Shown: positions 1 through 6,329, counted from the first letter of the stretch. The stretch: DNA of 8,030 bases from an uncultured Collinsella sp. (GCA_902494945.1 CABUVF010000097.1:1-8030); one strand, 5' to 3'. Numbers and translations are program-made. Notes: generated by a model from the sequence alone, not told the origin.

Positions 1-1238
1 AGGTGCTGCTCGATGTAGTCGATGCGCGGCTGGTCGTCCACAAAGCCGTCCTTGTAGGGATCCTTGTAGCCCATGCCGTTTTCGGTGATAAAGATCTGCT
101 TGTAGTTGGGGTAGCGCTGTTTAATGTAGACGAGCAGGTCGAACAGGCCCTCGGGATAGATGATCCAGTCCCAGTCGGTGGTGGGGATGCCAGGCTTGTT
201 CACATGCTCGCCAATACCCTTAACGCGCCAGCGGCCAGTGCCCTTCTCGCCCGTACCGTTGTGGTGCAGGTCGTTCTCGCCGTCGTATGCCTTGAGGAAG
301 CGGCACTGGTAGTTGTTGACACCCAGGTAGTCGTTGTAGAGCGCTGCCTCGCGCATGATCTCGAGGTCCTCGTCCAGGATCTCGATGATGCCGCCGGAGA
401 CGGCAGCCAGACGGTTGGCGACCTCGAGCGTGTCGGGCGCGTAGTCGCCGCGGAAGGTGGCGTCGAGCAAAAACTGGTTCTGCAGCACGTGCTCGTTGTT
501 GGCGGCCTTGATGTCGCCAAAGTCGTTCTCATCGAGCGGGTACTTAAACTCCAGCGACTGAATGACGCCGATCTTGCCCTTAAAGCCGCCGTTGTGGAAG
601 GCCAGTACTGCCTTGGCGTGGGCGAGCATCATGTTGTGCTCGCACTGGAAAGCCTCGGCCAGATGCGCCTTGACGCCACCGGGGAAGGTGCCCTCGATGT
701 AGGTGTTGGAGGCGTCGGCCCAGATCTCGTTAAAGGTGAACCAATAGGTCACCTGGTCGGCGTACTCCTTAAAGCAGAAGGTGGCAAAGTCCACAAAGGC
801 GTCGATGGTCTCGCGGTTGAGGAAGTCGCCCTTCTCAAAGAGGGGCAGCGGCGTGTCAAAGTGATGCAGCGTGACAAACGGCTCAACATGGTGCTTGTGG
901 CACTCGGCAAAGAGATCGTGGTAGAACTGCACGCCCTCGGGGTTTACCTTGCCGGTGCCCTCGGGGAAGATGCGGCTCCAGGCGATGGAGAGGCGAATGC
1001 CGTTGATGCCAAACTCCTCGCACAGCTCAAGGTCGACAGGGTACTGGTTGTAGAAGTCGGAGGCGGGATCGGGGGAGAAGCGGCCCTGGGCCTCCAGGAA
1101 GTCGTCCCAGGCGACCTTGCCCTTACCGTGGGTGCGGGTCTCGCCTTCTACCTGGTAGGCAGCGGTGGCACCGCCAAAGACAAAGTCCTCGGGAAACTGC
1201 GCGGGCGGATTGGTGACGCTGGCAGGGTTAACGGACAT
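1..1238 (-). CDS. lacG: 6-phospho-beta-galactosidase LacG (GH1), C-terminus outside window
   Basis: This is a family 1 glycoside hydrolase that splits lactose-6-phosphate into glucose and galactose-6-phosphate in the cytoplasm. The 412 complete residues visible follow the Gram-positive LacG proteins closely. The N-terminal PEDFVFGGATAAYQVEG block is at residues 16-32, HVEPFVTLHHFDTP at 117-130, the acid/base Glu171 sits in TFNEI, and the nucleophile Glu386 sits in ITENGMGYKD. LacG proteins are about 470 residues, so roughly 55 C-terminal residues, including the phosphate-binding loop that separates phospho-galactosidases from plain glycosidases, lie beyond the left edge. The ATG at 1236-1238 is the only nearby start ahead of the conserved block. 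It gives about 12 more N-terminal residues than the cocci enzymes and has only a weak Shine-Dalgarno match (TTGGA). The gene follows lacE on the same strand after 66 bp, consistent with one operon. A 6-phospho-beta-glucosidase is the less likely alternative, given the lac context. Confidence 0.93.
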   Translation of the reverse strand, partial: MSVNPASVTNPPAQFPEDFVFGGATAAYQVEGETRTHGKGKVAWDDFLEAQGRFSPDPASDFYNQYPVDLELCEEFGINGIRLSIAWSRIFPEGTGKVNPEGVQFYHDLFAECHKHHVEPFVTLHHFDTPLPLFEKGDFLNRETIDAFVDFATFCFKEYADQVTYWFTFNEIWADASNTYIEGTFPGGVKAHLAEAFQCEHNMMLAHAKAVLAFHNGGFKGKIGVIQSLEFKYPLDENDFGDIKAANNEHVLQNQFLLDATFRGDYAPDTLEVANRLAAVSGGIIEILDEDLEIMREAALYNDYLGVNNYQCRFLKAYDGENDLHHNGTGEKGTGRWRVKGIGEHVNKPGIPTTDWDWIIYPEGLFDLLVYIKQRYPNYKQIFITENGMGYKDPYKDGFVDDQPRIDYIEQH

Positions 1239-1261
1239 GATGATCCAATCGTTTAAATCGA

Positions 1262-1295
1262 AGGGCCAGCCGGTTTTGGATGTTCGGCTGGCCCT
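1262..1295 (-). promoter_or_regulatory. Intercistronic hairpin between lacE and lacG
   Basis: An 11-bp perfect inverted repeat has arms at 1262-1272 (AGGGCCAGCCG) and 1285-1295, with a 12-nt loop. Read on the minus strand, the stem lies just after the lacE stop and is followed by the short, interrupted T-stretch TTCGATTT. A full terminator would normally have a longer U-tract. I read it as a leaky terminator or RNA-stabilising hairpin that could set the lacE:lacG ratio. The stem is seen directly; its function is inferred. Confidence 0.6.
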
Positions 1296-1304
1296 GGGTG
1301 CTAC

Positions 1305-3074
1305 TTACTTCGACAGCTGCTCGCTTACGAAGGCGAGAGACTTGTCGCCGCTCTGGGAAAGCTCGATGTACTGCTTACCGCGGCAGGCGACGCACTTGTT
1401 GCCCACGCGCTCGCAGTCCTTCTGCAGGTCGGCCAGGTAGCTGGCGGCCTGCGGAGCCAGGACGACCAAGTCAAAGTCGGGGAGCATGTCCACGTGGTTG
1501 CCATAGGCATCGGCAGCGGTCTCAAGATCGATGCCGCGTTCCTTGGCAGCCTTGGCCAGCGCGTTGGCGAGCAGGCCCGAAGTGCCGCCGCCCTGGCAGA
1601 GCACGAGTACGCGCTTGCCGTTGAGGTCGCTGGCGGCCGTAGCCTCGGCGGTGGCAGCGGTGGGAGCGGCATCGGTCTTCACGGCCTCGGCAGCGGCGCC
1701 GGCGGCAACGCTCTTGGCGTCGGCCTTGCCCTGGAAGGCGTCGTTGAGCTTGGCGGCCTTCTCGGCGTTCTTGGCAGCGAGCTCCTCCTGGGAAATCTCG
1801 GCCTCCTCGGCGCACTTTTGGGCGTCATAGGCACGGAAGAACGGGTAGTACAGGGCAAAGTCGACGACCAGGATGATGGCGAGCATCACAAAGGCGAGCG
1901 GCTGGAAGCCCAGGCCCATGACGGTGCCGATGGGGCCGGGGACGGTCCAAGGCAGGGTGTACATAAAGCCGTTCATGCCCAGGAAGTCGATAAAGACCTT
2001 AAGGATCCAGACGTTGGCGATCGGGGCAAAGACAAACGGGACAAAGAAGACGGGGTTGAGCACGATGGGTGCGGCGAACAGCAGCGGCTCGTTGACGGCA
2101 AAGCACACGGGAACGATAGCGGCCTTACCGACGGCACGCATCTCCTGGGACTTGGCCAGGAAGCAGAACATAAAGGCCAGGACGAGCGTGGCGCCGGTGC
2201 CGCCCATGCAGACGACGAAGTACTGAGCGCCCTGCGTCAGGACGGCGGATGCGTGCTCGCCAGCCTGATATGCAGCCAGGTTGTCGGTCATGTTGGCAAC
2301 GAGGGCGGCGGCGATGGCGGGCTCGACGATCGAGGGGCCGTGGACGCCGACGAACCAGAACAGGCTCATAGCGCCGTAGATCACTGCGAGGCCGATGTAG
2401 CCGTCGGCAGCGGTGAACAGGGGCTGGAACACCTGGATGACGCCCTGGGCAAAGCAGAAGCCAAAGGCAGCGCGGAAGACGATGTCAAAGACCCAAAAGA
2501 CGGTGATGCAGACGGAGAAGGGGATGATGTCCTTAAAGGTCTGCGAGATGTTGGGTGGAACCTGATCGGGCATCTTGACGGTGATGTTGCGCTTGATAAA
2601 GAACTTGTAGATGATGCCGGTCACAAACGCAGCGATGAAGGCGGTCAGCAGGCCCTTGGAACCAAGGTAAGTGGTGTTGAAGCCGCTGGCGGCGTCCGAG
2701 GAGATGGTGTCGCTCGAAAGGAGCAAAAAGCCGATGATGGCCGCGCACATGCACGAGATAAAGTTGATCTGGTTGTTCTTGGGCAGGTCGCGGTTCTGGG
2801 CGTCGGCGAAATGCTTGGCCGTGGTGGCGGCACAGGCGATGGCCAGGATGCCCATGGAGTAGTTGTAGCACTTCCACAGGGCGTTGTTGATGTCATCGGG
2901 CCAGTAGAAACCCCAGATGTTGGGGACCGAGGCTACCAGGCAGAAGATGGACGAGAAGATGATGATGGGGATGACGGAGATAAAGCCGTCGCGGATCGCC
3001 TTGAGGTACTTGTTGCGGGCGATCGCGTTGAAAAAGGGCTGGCCTTTTTCGATGGTGGCGATGAGTTGCTCCAT
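1305..3074 (-). CDS. lacE: PTS lactose-specific EIICB permease LacE
   Basis: This membrane permease imports lactose and phosphorylates it at the 6-position, receiving phosphate from EIIA-Lac. The 589-residue protein matches LacE of staphylococci and lactococci along its length. The IIC domain (about 1-415) opens with a LIATIEKGQPFFNAIARN-type N-terminus and contains PPNISQTFKDIIPFS (173-187), FVGVHGPSIVEPAIAA (241-256; His245 and Glu251 in the conserved substrate-site region) and the VNEPLLF loop (327-333). Many hydrophobic segments fit a multi-pass permease. An Ala/Glu/Lys-rich linker (about 418-485) leads to the IIB domain, which starts KRVLVLCQGGGTSGLLANAL. Cys493 there is the expected phospho-cysteine. 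The ATG at 3072-3074 has a good AGGAG six bases upstream. The gene is transcribed away from the LacI-family regulator, and the 355-bp gap between them carries the likely promoter and operators. Its EIIA partner, lacF, lies on the opposite strand at 4649. Confidence 0.96.
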   Translation of the reverse strand: MEQLIATIEKGQPFFNAIARNKYLKAIRDGFISVIPIIIFSSIFCLVASVPNIWGFYWPDDINNALWKCYNYSMGILAIACAATTAKHFADAQNRDLPKNNQINFISCMCAAIIGFLLLSSDTISSDAASGFNTTYLGSKGLLTAFIAAFVTGIIYKFFIKRNITVKMPDQVPPNISQTFKDIIPFSVCITVFWVFDIVFRAAFGFCFAQGVIQVFQPLFTAADGYIGLAVIYGAMSLFWFVGVHGPSIVEPAIAAALVANMTDNLAAYQAGEHASAVLTQGAQYFVVCMGGTGATLVLAFMFCFLAKSQEMRAVGKAAIVPVCFAVNEPLLFAAPIVLNPVFFVPFVFAPIANVWILKVFIDFLGMNGFMYTLPWTVPGPIGTVMGLGFQPLAFVMLAIILVVDFALYYPFFRAYDAQKCAEEAEISQEELAAKNAEKAAKLNDAFQGKADAKSVAAGAAAEAVKTDAAPTAATAEATAASDLNGKRVLVLCQGGGTSGLLANALAKAAKERGIDLETAADAYGNHVDMLPDFDLVVLAPQAASYLADLQKDCERVGNKCVACRGKQYIELSQSGDKSLAFVSEQLSK

Positions 3075-3128
3075 GCAAAGCTCCTAAGAGTCGGTGGGTT
3101 GGCAACGATGGTAGCTTTTGACGATTGG

Positions 3129-3157
3129 TTGCCAAAATGTTGACGTTGCCATTTTGC
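3129..3157 (-). repeat. Operator-like element, inverted copy A
   Basis: This 29-base stretch matches the reverse complement of 3251-3279 at 25 of 29 positions. The 17-base core 3137-3153 (ATGTTGACGTTGCCATT) differs at one base. It lies about 55 bases upstream of the lacE start. A paired site in a divergent promoter next to a LacI-family regulator suggests an operator. The match is seen directly; binding is inferred. Confidence 0.6.
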
Positions 3158-3250
3158 GACACAAAAAAGGTGCGAACCGGTGGCCCCTGTGCCTGTGGAC
3201 CGTCGATTCCTTGCGCGAAAACGTTCGAGCCGCCCGGTGGCTCTGTGTTT

Positions 3251-3279
3251 GCACAATGGCAACGTTAACATTTGGGCGA
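3251..3279 (+). repeat. Operator-like element, inverted copy B
   Basis: This is the partner of 3129-3157 in opposite orientation, with core AATGGCAACGTTAACAT at 3255-3271. The centres of the two copies are about 122 bp apart, a distance compatible with DNA looping by a dimer of dimers as known for LacI-family proteins. The similarity continues weakly outside the 29 bases (GACAC against AACAC). Confidence 0.6.
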
Positions 3280-3358
3280 CAATAGCCGTTCGGGGAAGCG
3301 GAATTGTCGGTGAACGGTAGGTTTTAGGTGGTAAGCGTATTGTGGGGGAGGCGTTGGA

Positions 3359-3364
3359 TATACT
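3359..3364 (+). promoter_or_regulatory. Possible -10 element of the regulator gene
   Basis: TATACT is a five-of-six match to the sigma-A -10 consensus, 65 bases upstream of the regulator ATG. The only TTG-type -35 nearby (TTGTGG at 3340-3345) is 13 bp away, which is short, so the call is tentative. Confidence 0.3.
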
Positions 3365-3429
3365 TGAAGACGTTCAAAACGACTGCGCAGGATGCCTCAA
3401 TGGCATCGTTGACATAGAAAGATCGACCC

Positions 3430-4434
3430 ATGGACGCTGTTAAAAAATCGGTATCCGTCAAAGACGTGGCGCGCCTTGCGGGCGTCTCGGAGCAGACGGT
3501 CTCGCGCACCGTGCACGATTCGCCCAGCGTGCGCCCCGAGACCAAGGAGCGCGTGCGTGCCGCCATGCGCGAGCTTGGCTATCGCCCAAACTTTGCCGGC
3601 CGATCGCTGCGTCGCGGCAAGTTCAAGACGGTCGGCGTTGCCATGTTCAACATTACCGGTACCGGCAACCTCGACCGTATGGAGGGCTTTGCCTCCGCCG
3701 CCGATAAACACGGCTATGCCATCACCCTTACTAAGGTAGACGGGCATCCCTATACCCTCGAGAGCGCATCAACGCGCATGAGCGCGCTTCCGGTGGACGG
3801 CATGGTCGTGATTATGAACCGCATGCCGGCGGACTTTGGCACCTTTGAGCCGCTGCCCGGCATGCAAACGGTGCTCGTCACCATGCTGGAGCACCCGCTG
3901 TGCTCGACGGTCGATAACGACCAGTTCGATTGCTCGCGCCAGGTTGTCGAGTACTTGCTGGGGCAGGGGCACAAGACCGTGCACTTTATCTCGTGTCCCG
4001 AGCGCTCGCTTTCGGGCATGCAGCGCGAGGAGGGCTGGCGCGAGACGCTGCGTGCGCATGGTATTGAGCCGCCGCGACTCGTCCGTGGCGATTGGACGGC
4101 GCAGAGCGGGTATGCTGCTGGTCAGGCCCTGGCGGACGATCCGACCTGCACGGCCATCTATGCCTCCAACGACGCTATGGCCTACGGCTGCATTCGCGGG
4201 CTCGAGTCGCGCGGAAAGCGCGTGCCCGATGACGTGAGCGTGGTGGGCGTCGATGACAGCCTGGGCGATATCGTGCCCGATCGTCGCCTGACCACCGTGC
4301 GCTTTGACAACAAGCGCGTCGGCATGTGGGCGGTCGACAAGATCGCCGGCGCCGAAGGGGTTGCGTCTGGCGTGGAGCACATGCTGATCCCCGGTGTGCT
4401 CGTGAAGGGCGATACGGTGCGCGATTTGCGCTAG
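3430..4434 (+). CDS. LacI-family transcriptional regulator
   Basis: This is a DNA-binding, sugar-responsive regulator of 334 residues, a standard length for the family. The N-terminal helix-turn-helix is clear: VKDVARLAGVSEQTVSRTVHD at 10-30. It is followed by TKERVRAAMRELGYRPN (38-54) and a hinge helix with the conserved leucine (GRSLRRG, Leu60). At the positions that read DNA in LacI (Tyr17, Gln18, Arg22), this protein has Glu21, Gln22 and Arg26, so its operator may differ from the E. coli type. The rest is a periplasmic-binding-protein-like effector domain, with GVAMFNITGTGN near 69-80 and AIYASNDAMAYGCIRGLESRG followed by VPDDVSVVGVDD toward the end. The ATG has GAAAG about eight bases upstream. 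It lies divergent to lacE and upstream of lacF on the same strand with no clear terminator between. A lac locus regulator is likely; the effector (lactose, lactose-6-P or other) cannot be read from the sequence. It is not the DeoR-type LacR used by lactococci and staphylococci. Confidence 0.92.
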   Translation: MDAVKKSVSVKDVARLAGVSEQTVSRTVHDSPSVRPETKERVRAAMRELGYRPNFAGRSLRRGKFKTVGVAMFNITGTGNLDRMEGFASAADKHGYAITLTKVDGHPYTLESASTRMSALPVDGMVVIMNRMPADFGTFEPLPGMQTVLVTMLEHPLCSTVDNDQFDCSRQVVEYLLGQGHKTVHFISCPERSLSGMQREEGWRETLRAHGIEPPRLVRGDWTAQSGYAAGQALADDPTCTAIYASNDAMAYGCIRGLESRGKRVPDDVSVVGVDDSLGDIVPDRRLTTVRFDNKRVGMWAVDKIAGAEGVASGVEHMLIPGVLVKGDTVRDLR

Positions 4435-4482
4435 GGTGTGGACCTGTTTGGGTTGTCGCTAATCGTGTTTGATATTGTTCGA

Positions 4483-4500
4483 AACGGTTTAAAAACCGTT
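4483..4500. promoter_or_regulatory. Palindromic operator candidate upstream of lacF
   Basis: AACGGTTT (4483-4490) and AAACCGTT (4493-4500) form a perfect 8-bp inverted repeat around two A bases. The site sits in the AT-rich 214-bp spacer between the regulator and lacF. No T-run follows, so it is not a convincing terminator for the regulator. Its half-site AACGGT recurs in the other regulatory regions of the locus. Confidence 0.5.
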
Positions 4501-4523
4501 CACGGGCGAAAATCGACCGTTCA
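4495..4523 (-). promoter_or_regulatory. Phased TGAACGGT direct repeat upstream of lacF
   Basis: On the minus strand TGAACGGT occurs at 4495-4502 and again at 4516-4523, exactly 21 bp apart, about two helical turns. The first copy overlaps the palindrome at 4483-4500. The same word stands at 3311-3318, and a 21-bp-phased AACGGT pair stands upstream of lacA at 6296-6322. I infer binding sites for a shared regulator, plausibly the LacI-family protein. Confidence 0.5.
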
Positions 4524-4556
4524 TAGCTCGAAATTGCGTTTTGCATTGTTCTTTTT

Positions 4557-4567
4557 TGTTTGAATGT
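4557..4567 (+). promoter_or_regulatory. TGTTTGAATGT motif upstream of lacF
   Basis: This 11-mer is identical to 6370-6380 upstream of lacA, in the AT-rich leaders of two separate lac transcription units. Here it follows TTGTTC (4546-4551), a word also found upstream of lacA. A shared operator or promoter element is possible. Confidence 0.4.
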
Positions 4568-4648
4568 TAATGTTTCTGTCATACACAGCGCAGCGCGTAC
4601 GCCCGGACGCGATGCTCTCCATTGGTTCATATGTGAAAGGAACGCAAT

Positions 4649-4987
4649 ATGGCAACCAAAGAAGAAATCTCGATGGTTGGATTCGAGATCGTCGCATACG
4701 CGGGTGACGCCCAGACCGATCTGCTTGCAGCGCTCGATGCTGCTCGCGAGGGCGATTTTGAGAAGGCCGAGCAGCTGCACAAGGATGCCAGCGAGGCGCT
4801 CATTGGCGCTCACGACACGCAGACCAAGCTGCTTTCGCAGGAGGCCGGCGGCGGCGAGATGGAGATGACCTTCATCATGGCTCACGCTCAGGACACCCTC
4901 ATGACCACCATGATCCTGGAGAAGCAGACCCGCTTTACCATCGATGCTTACAAGCGCATCGCCGAGCTCGAGGCCAAACTCGCCTAA
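4649..4987 (+). CDS. lacF: PTS lactose-specific EIIA component LacF
   Basis: This small cytoplasmic phosphocarrier takes phosphate from HPr and passes it to the IIB domain of LacE. The 112-residue protein fits the lactose/cellobiose EIIA family, an all-helical trimer of about 100-115 residues. It has the N-terminal signature VGFEIVAYAGDAQTDLLAAL (10-29) and the active-site segment MAHAQDTLMTT. There His79 is the expected phospho-histidine and Asp82 the conserved metal-binding aspartate at the trimer axis. A good AAAGGAA lies six bases upstream of the ATG. The gene is followed by a strong terminator, so it is the last gene of its unit, either alone or co-transcribed with the upstream regulator. 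In the classical operon lacF sits directly before lacE. Here the two are about 1.6 kb apart on opposite strands, so EIIA and EIICB are made from different promoters. EIIA of a cellobiose or chitobiose PTS is the alternative by sequence, but context favours lactose. Confidence 0.93.
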   Translation: MATKEEISMVGFEIVAYAGDAQTDLLAALDAAREGDFEKAEQLHKDASEALIGAHDTQTKLLSQEAGGGEMEMTFIMAHAQDTLMTTMILEKQTRFTIDAYKRIAELEAKLA

Positions 4988-5013
4988 CGAGCCCGCACAA
5001 CCAGTCCCCTTTC

Positions 5014-5039
5014 AAAAGCCCTGCCGCAGCAGGGCTTTT
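5014..5039 (+). terminator. Rho-independent terminator after lacF
   Basis: AAAAGCCCTGC (5014-5024) and GCAGGGCTTTT (5029-5039) form a perfect 11-bp stem with a CGCA loop, 26 bases after the lacF stop. The stem ends in TTTT. The A-rich left arm would also give a short T-tract on the minus strand. Confidence 0.88.
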
Positions 5040-5047
5040 CCGTTCCT

Positions 5048-5097
5048 CGGCACTTGGGGACGTTCCTTTCCTGCCGGCACTTTGGGACACTCCTTTC
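5048..5097. repeat. Tandem 23-base repeat, period 27
   Basis: The units at 5048-5070 and 5075-5097 agree at 20 of 23 bases and share the frame CGGCACTT-GGGAC-TCCTTTC. A partial unit (GTTCCT) may precede them at 5042-5047. The repeat fills the gap between the lacF terminator and the next promoter. From memory, GGGACGTTCCTTT-type words recur between genes in Coriobacteriia. If so, this is a dispersed intergenic repeat; that part is recollection, not shown here. Confidence 0.6.
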
Positions 5098-5127
5098 GTC
5101 CTCCCGTTCGGTTTTTCGCTGGGTGGG

Positions 5128-5133
5128 TATACT
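5128..5133 (+). promoter_or_regulatory. Possible -10 element of the membrane-protein gene
   Basis: TATACT is a five-of-six match to the sigma-A -10 consensus, 39 bases before the ATG at 5172. There is no clear -35 at 17 bp (bases 5105-5110 are CGTTCG). The upstream terminator means the gene needs its own promoter. Confidence 0.4.
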
Positions 5134-5171
5134 TCCATCCGCAATACAGGCCGGAATGAGGAGGTATCCCA

Positions 5172-6185
5172 ATGCCGGACAACGGATCGATTCAAAAGAG
5201 GGACGCACATGAGATAGCCCATGGGCGTACGGTTCAGATAACGGAGCACACAACGGTGGCCGAGCTGCAGCCCAGCCTGTCCGACGTCGTGTGCGCAAAC
5301 AAAAAACTGCAGATCGGCATTATCGTCGCCCTTGTGGTGATGGCGCTCCTGTCGGGCTTTGTCGCGCGCCCGCATTTTGCCGATACCAAGACGTGGGACT
5401 CCACCATCGAGGTCATCGACCAAAAGAAGAGTAACGTATTGGCGCTCACGACCTCGTGCGTCGCCCTGTCTGCGGGTATCACGGCGCTGCCGGGCGATAC
5501 GGGAACGCCGGTCGCCGAGCAGCTCGCACAGCTTTCGGGCAACCTAGGGATCGTGCTTGCCGTGCTCTACCTCGAGAAATATCTGCTGACCATTTTGTGG
5601 TCGGTTGGCCTGGGCATCCTGATTCCGTTTGCACTGGTGCTCTTTGCGGTCTCACTTGGCATACATGGGCGTTGGAGCACGAGCGCGGTCCTGCGCCGCG
5701 TGGCGACGCGCGTGCTGGTGGTTGCCGTGATCGGCATGGCGCTGGTGCCCGCGAGCGTATGGGTGTCGCAAAAGGTCGACGAAACGTATCGCGTGAGCAT
5801 CGAGGCGGCCGAGCAAAAGGCGGCCGACGCTGCGGGTGCGGCGGATAGCGACAGCTCCAAAACAAGCAAGAAAAAGTCCGAGTCCACAGAGTCCAAGAAC
5901 GTGCTTGAGCAGCTTGCCGACGGTGCCTCGGGTCTTGTCGCGTCGGTGACCAATGGCGCCAAGCAGATGACCGATGAGATTGTGCAACAGGTGACCAATC
6001 TGATCGAAGGCGTTATCGTGATGATTGTGACCTCGTGCGTTATCCCGTTGCTGGTGCTCGCAGCGTTTCTGTGGCTGGGGCACACGCTGCTGGGGATCGA
6101 TATTTCCGGTCCGGCGAACTACTTGTCCGGCCGCTTTTTGAGCGCTCCGTCCAAGCACGCCAAAAAGGGTGGGCAGTTCGAGTAG
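5172..6185 (+). CDS. Multi-pass membrane protein of unknown function
   Basis: I do not recognise a characterised family for this 337-residue protein. Residues 1-45 are polar and probably cytoplasmic. Hydrophobic segments lie at about 46-65, 88-106, 122-163 (long enough for two passes with an LEKYL motif between), 179-199 and 277-307. A polar, charged stretch at 201-245, ending in a Ser/Lys/Glu-rich linker (SDSSKTSKKKSESTESKN), precedes a mildly amphipathic segment and the last membrane span. The motif ALPGDTGTPVAEQLAQLS (105-122) looks like the conserved heart of the protein. There is no signal-peptide cleavage site and no obvious catalytic, transport or nucleotide-binding signature. The start is secure: AGGAGGT stands seven bases before the ATG. 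A terminator on each side makes it its own transcription unit inside the lac locus, so co-regulation with lactose genes should not be assumed. Confidence 0.88.
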   Translation: MPDNGSIQKRDAHEIAHGRTVQITEHTTVAELQPSLSDVVCANKKLQIGIIVALVVMALLSGFVARPHFADTKTWDSTIEVIDQKKSNVLALTTSCVALSAGITALPGDTGTPVAEQLAQLSGNLGIVLAVLYLEKYLLTILWSVGLGILIPFALVLFAVSLGIHGRWSTSAVLRRVATRVLVVAVIGMALVPASVWVSQKVDETYRVSIEAAEQKAADAAGAADSDSSKTSKKKSESTESKNVLEQLADGASGLVASVTNGAKQMTDEIVQQVTNLIEGVIVMIVTSCVIPLLVLAAFLWLGHTLLGIDISGPANYLSGRFLSAPSKHAKKGGQFE

Positions 6186-6219
6186 CTAAAACAGCTGTAT
6201 TTACTAGGGTATACCGTCG

Positions 6220-6254
6220 AAGGGCGGCCGAGATGCACTCTCGGCCGCCCTTTT
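6220..6254 (+). terminator. Rho-independent terminator after the membrane-protein gene
   Basis: A perfect 14-bp stem, AAGGGCGGCCGAGA (6220-6233) with its complement at 6239-6252, encloses a 5-base loop. It is GC-rich and runs into TTTTGTTTGTT. It lies 34 bases after the stop codon and separates this gene from the lacAB leader. Confidence 0.92.
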
Positions 6255-6295
6255 GTTTGTTGAACGCGTGGCAGGCCGGTCCTTCCCCGAGCCCA

Positions 6296-6322
6296 AACGG
6301 TCAACAATTATCCGCGAACGGT
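6296..6322 (+). promoter_or_regulatory. Phased AACGGT direct repeat upstream of lacA
   Basis: AACGGT occurs at 6296-6301 and 6317-6322, again 21 bp apart, matching the spacing of the pair upstream of lacF but in opposite orientation relative to the downstream gene. The second copy reads CGAACGGT, one base from the TGAACGGT word found at 3311, 4495 and 4516. Confidence 0.5.
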
Positions 6323-6329
6323 AATTGTT
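6303..6329. promoter_or_regulatory. Inverted repeat AACAATTA/TAATTGTT
   Basis: Perfect 8-bp arms at 6303-6310 and 6322-6329 are separated by 11 bases that contain most of the second AACGGT word. The right arm overlaps the next inverted repeat, so the two structures are mutually exclusive as hairpins but could be adjacent protein sites. Confidence 0.45.

Larger units (their letters stand above)
3075..3429. promoter_or_regulatory. Divergent lacE / regulator promoter region
   Basis: This 355-bp gene-free stretch separates the start of lacE (minus) from the LacI-family regulator (plus). It holds the lacE ribosome binding site (AGGAG complement near 3081-3086) and four GGCAAC/GTTGCC words at 3101-3106, 3128-3133, 3145-3150 and 3258-3263. 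Two of these lie in a pair of long inverted elements listed separately. The region also holds one TGAACGGT word at 3311-3318, facing a GCCGTTC at 3285-3291. I could not place a convincing lacE -35/-10 pair by eye. Confidence 0.75.

Noticed and set aside
3..1256. Long plus-strand open frame (417 codons) opposite lacG
   Set aside because: It is the antisense shadow of lacG, an effect of GC-rich codon use. The translation is Val/Leu/Gly-rich with no family resemblance, and lacG is unmistakable.
1494..3143. Long plus-strand open frame (549 codons) opposite lacE
   Set aside because: It is the antisense shadow of lacE. Its Gly/Asp/Val-rich translation does not look like a real protein, and it runs into the lacE promoter region.
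3769..4380. Minus-strand open frame of 203 codons inside the regulator gene
   Set aside because: It is fully embedded in the LacI-family gene, has no ribosome binding site context and has no recognisable domain.
4483..4500. Terminator for the regulator gene
   Set aside because: The dyad is AT-rich with only a 2-base spacer, too tight for a hairpin loop, and no T-run follows. An operator fits better.
4175..4885. Minus-strand open frame of 236 codons spanning the regulator end and lacF
   Set aside because: It crosses two clear genes and an AT-rich regulatory spacer, and its translation is compositionally odd (Arg/Ser/Pro-rich).
5048..5097. CRISPR array
   Set aside because: There are only two imperfect 23-base units with a 4-base gap. 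No spacers of CRISPR length and no cas genes are present.
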